A DNA stretch of 64,000 bases, taken from Flavobacteriales bacterium UBA2104 (GTDB lineage: Bacteria; Bacteroidota; Bacteroidia; Flavobacteriales_D; Crocinitomicaceae). This document shows, piece by piece, positions 7,536 through 17,238 of this stretch. Location: the NCBI GenBank assembly GCA_002331485.1, contig DCYS01000032.1, forward strand, positions 62,728 through 126,727, given 5' to 3'. How positions within the stretch are numbered: position 1 is the stretch's first letter; every line of letters begins with the position of its first letter. The position numbers and the translations under genes are program-made. The notes under the pieces are model-generated. The model searched no databases and was not told the origin of the DNA. It saw nothing but the letters and a program-made list of their open reading frames with translations.

Positions 7536-10500
7536 ATGAATACCTTATTTCGTTTTACATTACTTTCTCTTACCCTGATCTCGCTAGGATTATTGACCAC
7601 TCATTGTAGTGATGAAGATCCTGCAGAGTTTAAGGTCAATCCTGAATTCACTAAGCATATCTCTGCATTCTCCTCTGGTGTGATCAGTGCTCATTCAACA
7701 ATAGAGATCGAATTGGTTAAGCCTTATGGTAAACCAATCACACCGAATAAAGCGATTGACGAGGAACTTTTTGATTTTTCACCTGGAGTTGAAGGAAAAA
7801 CCGTTTGGCTTGATCAAAATACGATCTCTTTTATCCCAAAATCTCCTTTGGAATCTGGAGAAACATATTGGGTTGAGTTCAATCTAGGTGCAGTTGCAGA
7901 TGTTAGTGGAGAACTGGAAACATTTAAGTTCCCAATTACCATTATAAAACAAGCTTTAAGCTTCGAAGCCGATGGATTGATCTCCTATGACAATGAGAAT
8001 ATTGAGTGGCAGCAATTCAGAGGTAAAGTAATCACGGCTGATAAGATCAGTACGGAGCAATTGAACGAAACATTCACGATCAAGCAAGGTGGAAAGACCT
8101 ACAATGCGAAGTGGGAAAGAAAGGCATCTGACCGAATCTATACTATGATTGTTGACAGTGTTAAGCGTAAAAAATCAGCTGAAGATCTCGAGATCACCTG
8201 GGAAGGTGACAACATAAGTGCTGAAGGGAGTGGGAATGACAAGGTGGAAGTTCCCGCGATCGGAGATTTCAAGATCACGAGCTATAAGGTTATTCAACAT
8301 CCAGAACAGCATGTACTCGTTCGATTCTCAGATCCATTATCTACAGAACAGGATATTGATGGCCTTGTAGAGATCAAAGATCACTCAGGATTGAGAACAG
8401 CCGTTTCTACAAATGAATTGAGAATTTACCCAAATGCGCGATTAACGGGAGATAAAACAGTGATCATACATGATGCTATCAAAAACTGTAAAGGCTACAA
8501 ATATGGTCGTGAAGAACATATCTCTGTAAAATTTGAAGCGATCAAACCAATGATAAAGCTTGTTGGTGAAGGAACGATCCTTCCTTCATCAAACGGAATG
8601 GTTGTGCCGTTCGAGGCAGTAAACTTAAAAGCCGTTGATGTTCGAATCATCAAGATCTATGAGAACAACATTTCTCAATTCTTCCAGAATAATAATTATG
8701 ATGGAGACCGAGAATTAAAGCGTGTAGGTCGAGTGATCCGAAAGAAAACGATTCATCTAGGTGAAAAGAAACCTGTTGATTATAGCGTATGGAATAGATT
8801 TAACCTGGACCTGTCCGAATACATCAAAGTAGATCAAGGAGCGATCTATCGTGTTCAGTTCAGCTTTAGAAAACATCAATCAACTTATCCATGTAGTGGG
8901 GAACTGAACGAAGATATCCAAATGGATGAAGAAGATTGGGATGAATACGACAACGCTGAAGAGGAGAAATGGAATTACGTTAGTGATTACAGCTATGGTT
9001 ATTATTACAGCGACTATTTCAGAGGTTACGACTATAGAGAACGTGAAAACCCATGTTCATACTCGTATTACAGAGGAAAAAGTTTCACTAAGAATGTATT
9101 TGCTTCAGATATTGGAATTATCGCTAAAAAAGGAACGAATGGTGAATTGATCGTTGCAACATCTAACATTGTTGATACAAAACCGATCATTGGAGCTTCC
9201 GTTAAAGTGTTCGATTACCAGCAGCAACTTATTGCCACAGTAGATACAGATGGTGAAGGAATTGCAAGAACAGAAAAACTGGAAAAAGAACCATTCTTCA
9301 TTGAAGTTTCTGATGGCACGAATAAAGGCTATTTACGCTTAAACGACGGAGCCTCTCTTCCATTAAGTAGATTTGATGTTGGTGGTGCTACAATTCAGGA
9401 AGGAATCAAAGGATTTATCTATGGAGAAAGAGGTGTTTGGAGGCCTGGAGATACACTCTTCCTAACCTATATGCTCGAAGATAAAGAGGATCTTATTCCA
9501 GAAAATCATCCTGTGATCTACGAATTGTTTGATCCACGTGGTCAATTATATAAACGAAGTGTTTTAAAATCAGGTGTAAATGGATTCTACGATCTTACGA
9601 CTCCAACACAGAAAGATGTTCCAACGGGAAACTGGCGTGTAAAAGTAAAAGTTGGTGGTGCCACATTCTATAAAACGGTTAAGGTTGAAAGTATAAAACC
9701 AAACCGATTGAAAGTAAATCTAAATCTGGATGAGAAGATCCTGGGTGCCGATCAAGACCTAATCACAGGTGAGCTAGATGTAAAATGGCTACATGGCGCA
9801 CCAGCTCGCGGACTGAAAACAGATGTATCTGTTACTTTCGTACAAGCTTCTACCGCATTTGAGAATTTCAAGAAATATGTGTTTGATGATCCATCTAAGA
9901 GTTTTAATTCTTCTGAGGAGAAGATCTTTGAAGGAACACTTAACGATGAAGGAAAAACACGTTTCAGTGCTGATATAGCTGCACATAAACAGGCTCCAGG
10001 AATGCTCAAGGCTGTTTTCAAAACTAGAGCATTTGAAAAAGGAGGAGATTTTAGCGTTAATCAACAAGTAATGCCTTATGCACCATTTACTAAATTTGTA
10101 GGGGTTAAGTCACCAACTCTAAGTAAATACGGTGCTCTTCAAACAGATTCTACCTATAAATTTGATATTGTAAGTGTAGATAAACACGGACAACCATCAT
10201 CTAGTTCAAACATCACAATCGAAGTATACCGAATCAGCTGGAGCTGGTGGTGGGAACGAGGTAGAAACAACCTTGCTAGTTACATTGGTAGAAGTAATAT
10301 TCAACCTGTATCTAAAGAACGAATCAGTACCGGAAGAAATGGAAAAGGGACTGCTAAGGTTCGTATCAATAAATATGACTGGGGTCGTTATTTGATCCGT
10401 GTGACTGATGAGAATAGCGGACATTCAACAGGTTTAATGACTTATTTCGACTGGCCAAGCTGGATGAGTCGTTCAGGAAGAAAAACACCAGATGGAGCAA

Positions 10501-13115
10501 ACATGCTCGTTTTCGCTTCAGATAAAGAAGAGTATCAGACTGGAGATAAAGCGAAGATCAGTTTCCCATCATCAAAAGGAGGTCGTGCATTGATCAGTAT
10601 TGAAGATGGCAAAAAGGTCAAAGATGCATTCTGGATCCAAACTGAGGGAAGTGAGACGTCATTTGAACTACCGATCACTCCAGATCTTGCACCGAACTGT
10701 TATGTTCATATTACGTTATTACAGCCTCATAAGCAGACAAAGAATGACGCACCAATCCGCATGTATGGTGTCATTCCGATTCTAGTAACAGATCCTGAGA
10801 CAATACTTAAACCAGTAATCAAAATGCCGGATGAGTTGGCTCCTGAGTCGAGTTACACGTTATCTGTTTCTGAGGAGAATGGTAAAGCTATGACTTATAC
10901 GGTTGCAGTTGTAGATGAAGGATTACTTGATCTTACAAATTTTGCTACACCAGATCCATGGCAACATTTCTATAGCCGTGAAGCTTTAGGTGTTAAAACT
11001 TGGGACTTATACGATCATGTGATCGGAGCTTATGGTGCTAAAGTTGAGAACTTACTCACAATTGGTGGTGATGCTAGTCTCGATAAAGGAGATGATAGTG
11101 CGATTCGATTCAAGCCTATGGTTCGATTCTTAGGACCATTCAAGCTAAGTGCAGGATCAACTGCCAAACACAAGATCAGTATACCGAACTATATCGGGTC
11201 TGTTCGTACAATGGTGATCGCTGGTCAAGATGGTGCCTACGGAAATGCTGAAAAAGCAACTCCCGTTAAGAAACCATTGATGGCCCTAGCTACTTTACCA
11301 CGAGTTTTGAGTCCTAATGAGATCGTAAACTTACCGGTAACCATCTTTGCAATGGAGGACAAAGTGAAGGACGTAAAAGTTCAGGTAAAAACGAACAGTC
11401 TTCTTAATGTTCAAGGCGGAAGTGTTCAAAACATTCACTTTGACCGTGTTGGTGATAAGGTCGTTAACTTCTCGATCAAAGTACCGCAGAAGATCGGAAA
11501 AGCAACTGTCGAAGTTATCGCAACAGGTGCTGGCGAAAAATCGACCTATGACATTGAACTTGATGTTAGAAATCCAAATTTACCAGTAACTGACGTATTC
11601 GAAGCTGTTGTAGATGCAGGTGAATCCTGGTCGACTGAAATGAGCTTCCCAGGGATGCCTGGAACAAATGAGGCGATGCTGGAAGTTTCGACCATCCCTC
11701 CTATTGATCTGGAAAAACGACTACAGTATTTGATCCGTTATCCACACGGTTGTATCGAGCAAACTACATCTAAAGCCTTTCCACAGCTTTATTTAAAGAC
11801 GTTCGTTGAAATGGATGCAGATGCAAAATCGAGTATTCAGCGCAATGTAACAGCTGCGATCAATAAGATCAGAAGACATCAGCACGCTAGTGGTGGTTTC
11901 GCTTATTGGAGCGGAAGTAGAAGTACTAGCGATTGGGGTACAACTTATGCTGGACATTTCTTACTAGAAGCTGAGAAGCAAGGCTATGCTCTTCCATACG
12001 GAGTTAAAGAAAAATGGATCGATTACCAGCGATCTCAAGCTCGTAAATGGAATACGCGAAATGAAAATGGATATAAGAATAACGAGTTAGCTCAGGCATA
12101 CCGATTATATACATTGGCATTAGCAGGTAAACCAGTTAAGAGTGCGATGAACAGATTGCGCGAAGTAAGAGGTTTGAGTATTTCTGCCGCATGGAGACTT
12201 GCATTAGCGTATCAGATCATTGGTAAATCTAATGTTGCCTCGGAAATCGTTAGAGATAAAGCAACACGAATTACACCTTACAATGAATTAGGTTACACAT
12301 ACGGTTCTCACTTCCGTGATCAAGCGATGATCATAGAGACACTGACGAAGATGGGTCGTAAGAATGAAGCTGCTGGTCTTGTGAAAGATCTATCTGAAGC
12401 ACTAAGTAGTAACAGATGGATGAGTACTCAAACTACTGCTTTCTCTTTGAAATCAATTGCTGAATTTGTTGGAAAACAACCTAAGAATGACGGTATAAGT
12501 TATAGCTATTCGTTCAATGGTAAATCAGGTTCTCCAAAATCGAATCAGGTGATCCATCAATCTGATCTAAAAGTTTCTGGAGGTGCAGGAAAAACACTTT
12601 CATTCAAGAATAAGAGTAAATCATTGATGTACGTTCGAGTTGTTCGTACTGGTATTCCTCTAGCTGGTGATGAAGTCAGTAAAGAAGAAAACTTAGGTAT
12701 GAATGTGGTTTATAAAAACATGGATGGACAGGTTATCAGTGTAGAAGAACTATCTCAGGGAACAGATTTCGTTGCAGAAGTAACGGTGCGTAATCCTGGA
12801 TATCGAGGTTATTACAATGAATTAGCGTTAACTCAGCTCTTCCCAAGTGGTTGGGAAATAAGAAATCAACGTATGGAATTGAGTGGATCGACTTTGAGCA
12901 ATGATTATTACGAGTATCAGGATATTCGAGATGATCGTGTCTTGACGTATTTTGATCTTTCGCGTAATTCAAGTAAAACATTTACGATTGGTCTTCATGC
13001 AGCTTACATAGGTGAATACTATCTACCTGCTGTAAGATGTGAGGCTATGTACGATGCGTCAATATCTGCATTGAAGAAAGGACGCAAAATAAAAGTTGTT
13101 CAACCCGGAAAGTAA
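7536..13115 (+). CDS. alpha-2-macroglobulin family lipoprotein (YfhM-like)
   Basis: 1859 residues, longer than the ~1650 of the E. coli homologue. A signal peptide ends at Cys24, followed by SDEDP, an acidic stretch like the surface-export signal of Bacteroidetes lipoproteins. The body is a chain of macroglobulin domains; the thioester motif is present as Cys1406-Ile-Glu-Gln1409 inside YPHGCIEQTTSKAF, so the protein should be able to trap proteases covalently. Around residues 456-513 is an insert very rich in Tyr, Asp and Glu. The gene ends 4 bases before pbpC, the same pairing as yfhM-pbpC of enterobacteria; the pair is thought to guard and repair the envelope after protease damage. Confidence 0.92.
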   Translation: MNTLFRFTLLSLTLISLGLLTTHCSDEDPAEFKVNPEFTKHISAFSSGVISAHSTIEIELVKPYGKPITPNKAIDEELFDFSPGVEGKTVWLDQNTISFIPKSPLESGETYWVEFNLGAVADVSGELETFKFPITIIKQALSFEADGLISYDNENIEWQQFRGKVITADKISTEQLNETFTIKQGGKTYNAKWERKASDRIYTMIVDSVKRKKSAEDLEITWEGDNISAEGSGNDKVEVPAIGDFKITSYKVIQHPEQHVLVRFSDPLSTEQDIDGLVEIKDHSGLRTAVSTNELRIYPNARLTGDKTVIIHDAIKNCKGYKYGREEHISVKFEAIKPMIKLVGEGTILPSSNGMVVPFEAVNLKAVDVRIIKIYENNISQFFQNNNYDGDRELKRVGRVIRKKTIHLGEKKPVDYSVWNRFNLDLSEYIKVDQGAIYRVQFSFRKHQSTYPCSGELNEDIQMDEEDWDEYDNAEEEKWNYVSDYSYGYYYSDYFRGYDYRERENPCSYSYYRGKSFTKNVFASDIGIIAKKGTNGELIVATSNIVDTKPIIGASVKVFDYQQQLIATVDTDGEGIARTEKLEKEPFFIEVSDGTNKGYLRLNDGASLPLSRFDVGGATIQEGIKGFIYGERGVWRPGDTLFLTYMLEDKEDLIPENHPVIYELFDPRGQLYKRSVLKSGVNGFYDLTTPTQKDVPTGNWRVKVKVGGATFYKTVKVESIKPNRLKVNLNLDEKILGADQDLITGELDVKWLHGAPARGLKTDVSVTFVQASTAFENFKKYVFDDPSKSFNSSEEKIFEGTLNDEGKTRFSADIAAHKQAPGMLKAVFKTRAFEKGGDFSVNQQVMPYAPFTKFVGVKSPTLSKYGALQTDSTYKFDIVSVDKHGQPSSSSNITIEVYRISWSWWWERGRNNLASYIGRSNIQPVSKERISTGRNGKGTAKVRINKYDWGRYLIRVTDENSGHSTGLMTYFDWPSWMSRSGRKTPDGANMLVFASDKEEYQTGDKAKISFPSSKGGRALISIEDGKKVKDAFWIQTEGSETSFELPITPDLAPNCYVHITLLQPHKQTKNDAPIRMYGVIPILVTDPETILKPVIKMPDELAPESSYTLSVSEENGKAMTYTVAVVDEGLLDLTNFATPDPWQHFYSREALGVKTWDLYDHVIGAYGAKVENLLTIGGDASLDKGDDSAIRFKPMVRFLGPFKLSAGSTAKHKISIPNYIGSVRTMVIAGQDGAYGNAEKATPVKKPLMALATLPRVLSPNEIVNLPVTIFAMEDKVKDVKVQVKTNSLLNVQGGSVQNIHFDRVGDKVVNFSIKVPQKIGKATVEVIATGAGEKSTYDIELDVRNPNLPVTDVFEAVVDAGESWSTEMSFPGMPGTNEAMLEVSTIPPIDLEKRLQYLIRYPHGCIEQTTSKAFPQLYLKTFVEMDADAKSSIQRNVTAAINKIRRHQHASGGFAYWSGSRSTSDWGTTYAGHFLLEAEKQGYALPYGVKEKWIDYQRSQARKWNTRNENGYKNNELAQAYRLYTLALAGKPVKSAMNRLREVRGLSISAAWRLALAYQIIGKSNVASEIVRDKATRITPYNELGYTYGSHFRDQAMIIETLTKMGRKNEAAGLVKDLSEALSSNRWMSTQTTAFSLKSIAEFVGKQPKNDGISYSYSFNGKSGSPKSNQVIHQSDLKVSGGAGKTLSFKNKSKSLMYVRVVRTGIPLAGDEVSKEENLGMNVVYKNMDGQVISVEELSQGTDFVAEVTVRNPGYRGYYNELALTQLFPSGWEIRNQRMELSGSTLSNDYYEYQDIRDDRVLTYFDLSRNSSKTFTIGLHAAYIGEYYLPAVRCEAMYDASISALKKGRKIKVVQPGK

Positions 13116-13119
13116 AACT

Positions 13120-15498
13120 ATGCAACACAAAGTAGGAGGCTATTACTTCTATTTCAAACGTAGGTCGCTCTTCTACTATGGGTTAGCATTGTTTGCTGTT
13201 TATTTCTGGCATTGTCTACCAGAACAACTCTTTACGACTCCGAAGTCAACTGTGATCATTAGTGCTGAGGGTGACTTGCTCAATGCAAAGATCGCTAAGG
13301 ATGGTCAGTGGCGTTTTCCAGCAATGGATAGCATTCCTTATAAGTTTGAACAGGCCATAGTCGCTTTTGAGGATGAGGACTTCTACGAACATTGGGGTGT
13401 AGATTATGCCTCTATTGGTCGAGCATTTTTCCAAAACATTAGTGCTGGTAGTATTGTAAGCGGCGGAAGTACGATCACCATGCAAGTTGCTCGAATGGCA
13501 CGAAATTCAGATCGTACGATCCTAAATAAAGTCATTGAGATGATTTGGGCATATCGATTGGAGATTCGTTATTCGAAACGAGAGCTGTTAAAGTTATATG
13601 CATCGAACGCACCGTTTGGGGGGAATGTAGTCGGTTTAGAGGCTGCTTCCTGGCGATATTACGAACTACCACCTCATCAACTCTCCTGGTCACAAATGGC
13701 AACTTTAGCTGTTTTACCCAATGCTCCTGGTCTAATTCATCCTGGCAAGAACAGAGAAACGCTCAAAATAAAACGAGATTTTGTTTTAAAAAAGCTTTAT
13801 GAGAATGAAGTAATGGATTCTATGACCTACGTCCTCTCTACGGAAGAACCGTTGGTTGCAGCCCCGAAACCACTCCCAATGCTGGCAGATCATCTCTTGC
13901 AGAAAGCCATGGTTGATGGAAAAGCTGGAAATCGGATCAAAACAACGATCAATGTTCACCTTCAGGAGAAAATGACTCAACTCCTTCAACGACATCAAAG
14001 ACGACTTGATCAAAATTACATCCATAATGCTGCTTTGCTTATCATCGACACGCATGCGAATGAAGTTAAAACCTATATAGGAAATAGTGCGAAAAATAAG
14101 GAGCATTCGCCATATGTTAATGTCATTCATGCTCGAAGAAGTACTGGTAGCTTGCTAAAGCCCTTTTTATATTCCGCAATGATGCAGGAAGGAATGATCC
14201 ATAATGATATGTTGATTCCAGATGTTCCACTGCGCTTTGACAATTTCGCTCCAAAAAACTTTGATAAAACGCACGATGGAGCGGTTCCGGTAATGGATGC
14301 GCTATCCAGATCATTGAATATTCCTGCGGTTCATTTGTTGGAACAATATGGCGTCGAAAAATTTCTCTACCTTCTTCAGCAACTCGATCAAGATTATGTA
14401 GATAAGACAGCAGATCACTATGGTTTATCGTTGATCCTCGGTGGAGCCGAATCGTCACTATGGGATGTCTGTCATGCTTACGCTGGAATGGTCAAAACAC
14501 TCCGACTCCATAATATGACAAATCAATATGCAACATCAACCTGGAAACCTGTTCAGTGGGAGCAAAAGAAAAAAACCGATCCTGTTTTGACGAAAACTTC
14601 AACCAAATTGGATGCTGGTGCCATCTACGAGGTTTTTGAAGCCCTAACAAATGTAAATCGACCTGCAGCTGAATCATCGTGGCAGAACTTTTCTTCTTCT
14701 CGACGTGTAGCGTGGAAGACTGGAACAAGCTTCGGAAACAGAGATGCCTGGGCGGTCGGATGTACACCTCGCTATGTGGTGGGAGTCTGGGTCGGAAATG
14801 CTTCGGGTGAAGGACGACCTGGTTTGATCGGAAGTGTTACCGCTGGACCTATATTATTTGATGTATTCTCTTCATTATCTCATAATAGAGAATGGTTCGA
14901 TAAGCCATACGACGAACTAGAAAAGATCGAGATCTGTGAACAAAGTGGGCATCGAGCCACGGAAGATTGTAAACGCACAAGAAAGGCTGAAGTACACAAA
15001 AACGGAACACGTACCCCTTCATGTACTTTTCATCAAACGATCTTAACTGATTTGAATGAACAGTACAGATATAATGTTCAATGTGCTAGCGGTGTAGAAA
15101 CCAAACTAGAAACACGTTTTGTTCTTCCGGCTTTACAGGGCTGGTATTATCAGACAACACACCCCTCCTATCATGGCCTACCTCCTTTTCATCCAACTTG
15201 TCAATCGCAAAGTGATCAACAAGATTTTGCGATCGTCTATCCAAAGGATGGAGCAAATCTCGTCGACATTATCGATTTGGATGGTGATCAGAATGAGATC
15301 GTATTGGAAGCTGCTCATCAAGTTGCATCAAGCACGCTGTTCTGGCACATGGACGATGTATACCTTGGAGCCACTAATGATATACACAAGATGAACTATA
15401 CTCCGAGTAAAGGAGAACATAAGTTGACTGTGATTGATGAAGAAGGGAATCAGGAGATCGTGAAATTTACTGTTCTAAGTGGAGAGGACTCGCAATAA
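13120..15498 (+). CDS. pbpC: penicillin-binding protein 1C (bifunctional glycosyltransferase/transpeptidase)
   Basis: 792 residues. A single N-terminal membrane helix (about 20-37), then a GT51 glycosyltransferase domain (EDEDFYEHWGVD with the catalytic Glu; GGSTITMQVARM), a transpeptidase domain with STGSLLKPFLYS (Ser-x-x-Lys), SRSLN (SxN) and WKTGTSFGNRDAW (KTG), and a C-terminal BiPBP_C domain (from about residue 700). Domain order fits PBP1C. I chose the ATG at 13120; an upstream TTG at 13096 would overlap the macroglobulin gene. In E. coli PBP1C has glycan-polymerising activity and little transpeptidation; here the transpeptidase motifs look intact. Coupled to the alpha-2-macroglobulin gene by a 4-base gap. 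Confidence 0.93.
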   Translation: MQHKVGGYYFYFKRRSLFYYGLALFAVYFWHCLPEQLFTTPKSTVIISAEGDLLNAKIAKDGQWRFPAMDSIPYKFEQAIVAFEDEDFYEHWGVDYASIGRAFFQNISAGSIVSGGSTITMQVARMARNSDRTILNKVIEMIWAYRLEIRYSKRELLKLYASNAPFGGNVVGLEAASWRYYELPPHQLSWSQMATLAVLPNAPGLIHPGKNRETLKIKRDFVLKKLYENEVMDSMTYVLSTEEPLVAAPKPLPMLADHLLQKAMVDGKAGNRIKTTINVHLQEKMTQLLQRHQRRLDQNYIHNAALLIIDTHANEVKTYIGNSAKNKEHSPYVNVIHARRSTGSLLKPFLYSAMMQEGMIHNDMLIPDVPLRFDNFAPKNFDKTHDGAVPVMDALSRSLNIPAVHLLEQYGVEKFLYLLQQLDQDYVDKTADHYGLSLILGGAESSLWDVCHAYAGMVKTLRLHNMTNQYATSTWKPVQWEQKKKTDPVLTKTSTKLDAGAIYEVFEALTNVNRPAAESSWQNFSSSRRVAWKTGTSFGNRDAWAVGCTPRYVVGVWVGNASGEGRPGLIGSVTAGPILFDVFSSLSHNREWFDKPYDELEKIEICEQSGHRATEDCKRTRKAEVHKNGTRTPSCTFHQTILTDLNEQYRYNVQCASGVETKLETRFVLPALQGWYYQTTHPSYHGLPPFHPTCQSQSDQQDFAIVYPKDGANLVDIIDLDGDQNEIVLEAAHQVASSTLFWHMDDVYLGATNDIHKMNYTPSKGEHKLTVIDEEGNQEIVKFTVLSGEDSQ

Positions 15499-15541
15499 AT
15501 CCCTAATATTGTCATTCAAACATTTTAAGATAACCACATCA

Positions 15542-16138
15542 ATGAATCGAGATCGTAATGAGGCTTTAAGAGCTGCTGCTGAAAAAGTAAAAAAACAAAA
15601 AGAAGAAGAGAAACGAAAGGAGAAGGAATATTTCGAACGTGTTACATCTGGTCCATCCTGGATGCTTTTCAAGGTAGTTGTTGTATTTTGCACATTGATG
15701 GCTATTCTTACAACGATAGAAACATTTGTTGATGGCGAAACACGAAAGCTAGATGATAGTGAATGGCGAGTTGATAGAGAGCTTTATGTCCTATATCACC
15801 AAAGTGTTAAAGTTGGAGATGATCTATTCGTTCCCCACCTCGATAACTGGATCAAATATATCGAAGGAACTTTTGAGATAACTTACTCCCCAATTTTTCG
15901 TACTGGTAAAAAATTAAGCTATGACTTAAAAGTTGGAGCAAATGAGATTCGTAGGCATGAAGTAATTAGACGTAGATCGGTATTTACATGGTTTCCTTAT
16001 GTTCAGATACTCATGCTTATTCCACTATTAACTTTTCTTTTTAAATCACAAAAACCTTGGTTTAATTTCGCTCGAGTAGCGTCGCTTGTAATGGTATTTC
16101 CTGGAACGCTGATGATACTGATCTATGCCTTACTTTAA
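15542..16138 (+). CDS. membrane protein of unknown function
   Basis: 198 residues starting at ATG 15542 (a GTG at 15479 would overlap pbpC and add an unrelated stretch). The first ~35 residues are charged and helical (EKVKKQKEEEKRKEKEYFER), followed by a membrane helix (about 43-60), a ~85-residue soluble loop with beta character, and two more hydrophobic segments at the C-terminus (FPYVQILMLIPLLTFLF; VASLVMVFPGTLMILIYALL). I recognise no family. The position 43 bases after pbpC allows co-transcription with the A2M-PBP1C pair, but no functional link is shown. Confidence 0.75.
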   Translation: MNRDRNEALRAAAEKVKKQKEEEKRKEKEYFERVTSGPSWMLFKVVVVFCTLMAILTTIETFVDGETRKLDDSEWRVDRELYVLYHQSVKVGDDLFVPHLDNWIKYIEGTFEITYSPIFRTGKKLSYDLKVGANEIRRHEVIRRRSVFTWFPYVQILMLIPLLTFLFKSQKPWFNFARVASLVMVFPGTLMILIYALL

Positions 16139-16180
16139 TTATATTTTTAACTCTAGATTAAAATAAAGATTATTGAATTT

Positions 16181-16669
16181 ATGGAAAATCAAATCTATAC
16201 CTCAAAACAATATTTAACATCCTTGCGTGTTATTCATTTCGCCTTACTACTGGGACAAATAATTTTTGCGGCAATTACTCTGCTTCTTGGAGGAGATGAA
16301 ACTAATTCTCAAAGCGGTCTTGACTCTAATTTGATCATCGCTCCTGTATTGATCGTATCAGGAATTTTAATCGGCTACTTTATAGAACAGAATAAACTTA
16401 AGAACCTTGACCATCGAGCACCATTGAAAGCAAAATTAGATAAATACAGAACGATATTGATCACTAAATATTCACTTGTTGAAGGAGCTGTACTTTTCTC
16501 TATCGTCAACTACTTACTGACTTCAAATTTCGTTTTTCTCATATATGCTTTGTTTGGAATAGCCTATATGGTCTTTATCGGACCATCAAAAAGAAAGCTA
16601 TTCGTTGAGCTAAAGCTATCCTCTGATGAACAAGAAAAACTAAATGATAGTAGTTATACTTTTAGTTAA
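16181..16669 (+). CDS. four-helix membrane protein of unknown function
   Basis: 162 residues with four predicted membrane helices (about 14-38, 50-66, 95-112, 116-135) and short charged ends, resembling small uncharacterised Bacteroidetes membrane proteins. The sequence after helix 2 (EQNKLKNLDHRAPLKAKLDKYR) is a basic amphipathic loop. It follows the preceding membrane-protein gene by 42 bases on the same strand and may be part of the same transcript. No motif points to a function. Confidence 0.72.
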   Translation: MENQIYTSKQYLTSLRVIHFALLLGQIIFAAITLLLGGDETNSQSGLDSNLIIAPVLIVSGILIGYFIEQNKLKNLDHRAPLKAKLDKYRTILITKYSLVEGAVLFSIVNYLLTSNFVFLIYALFGIAYMVFIGPSKRKLFVELKLSSDEQEKLNDSSYTFS

Positions 16670-16721
16670 TGGGATGAATTGATCATTATGAGGATCTTCT
16701 TCCAAAACAATACTATATTCG

Positions 16722-17125
16722 TTACCTATTAGCTTTCAACCATTTTATCGCTTGATCTTCACTTTTGAATAGTCTGATAGGTACTTCTGGTTTAAAGACA
16801 GATGTGTAACTATTAACAAGAAGTCGTATTAATGGGGACGAAGTTATGAGCGCTGAACGTGTAGCAAATTTCCCGATATTATCATTTATATATGCTTGTT
16901 CTTCCTTATTGACAATTCCCGTGATGTAGCGGTTATCACACATGTATGGTCGAGGAACTCCATCTGTTATCTCAACAAAGGCGGCGGTCATATCTTCAAG
17001 TACTTCAATGGTATATTGTTTGAACGTTGCGACATCTGGTGTGAAAAAGTGATATGATCCGAACGCAATTCAACAATTCCATGGCCTATATCCATGATCC
17101 TTCCTGGTGGTTCATTTTGTTCCAT
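16722..17125 (-). pseudogene. frameshifted DUF7793/STAS-SEC14-like gene
   Basis: Two overlapping minus-strand frames join into one typical protein if a single base is added in the five-A run at 17044-17048 (plus strand). The upstream frame gives MEQNEPPGRIMDIGHGIVEL then SDHITF; the downstream frame continues FTPDVATFKQYTIEVLEDM and then MTAAFVEITDGVPRPYMCDN, IRLFKSEDQAIKWLKANR to the stop at 16722, with no stop between. The repaired product would have 134 residues. The general layout (short beta strands, an RTAEAL-like middle and a terminal xxAxxWL) fits the small STAS/SEC14-like proteins common in Bacteroidetes. Either a real one-base loss or a homopolymer sequencing error; the rest of the gene shows no decay, which favours error or a very recent mutation. 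Confidence 0.65.
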
Positions 17126-17215
17126 TGAATCAAATTTAAAAAAGTAAATGAACATTCCGAAAATAATACACAACAGGTAATAAGATTTCCAGGTAGTGAT
17201 GAAATGCATTTTGCG

Positions 17216-17223
17216 TATCTTTA
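17216..17223 (+). promoter_or_regulatory. candidate -7 box upstream of the YARHG gene
   Basis: TATCTTTA, one mismatch to TAnnTTTG, 15 bases before the start codon of the YARHG-domain gene. Weak evidence on its own. Confidence 0.3.
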
Positions 17224-17238
17224 AAGTATCAAATATCT

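Noticed and set aside
9752..10067. Minus-strand open frames of ~90 codons inside the alpha-2-macroglobulin gene
   Set aside because: Overlapping frames with no homology, no start context and within a long gene with strong coding signal on the other strand.
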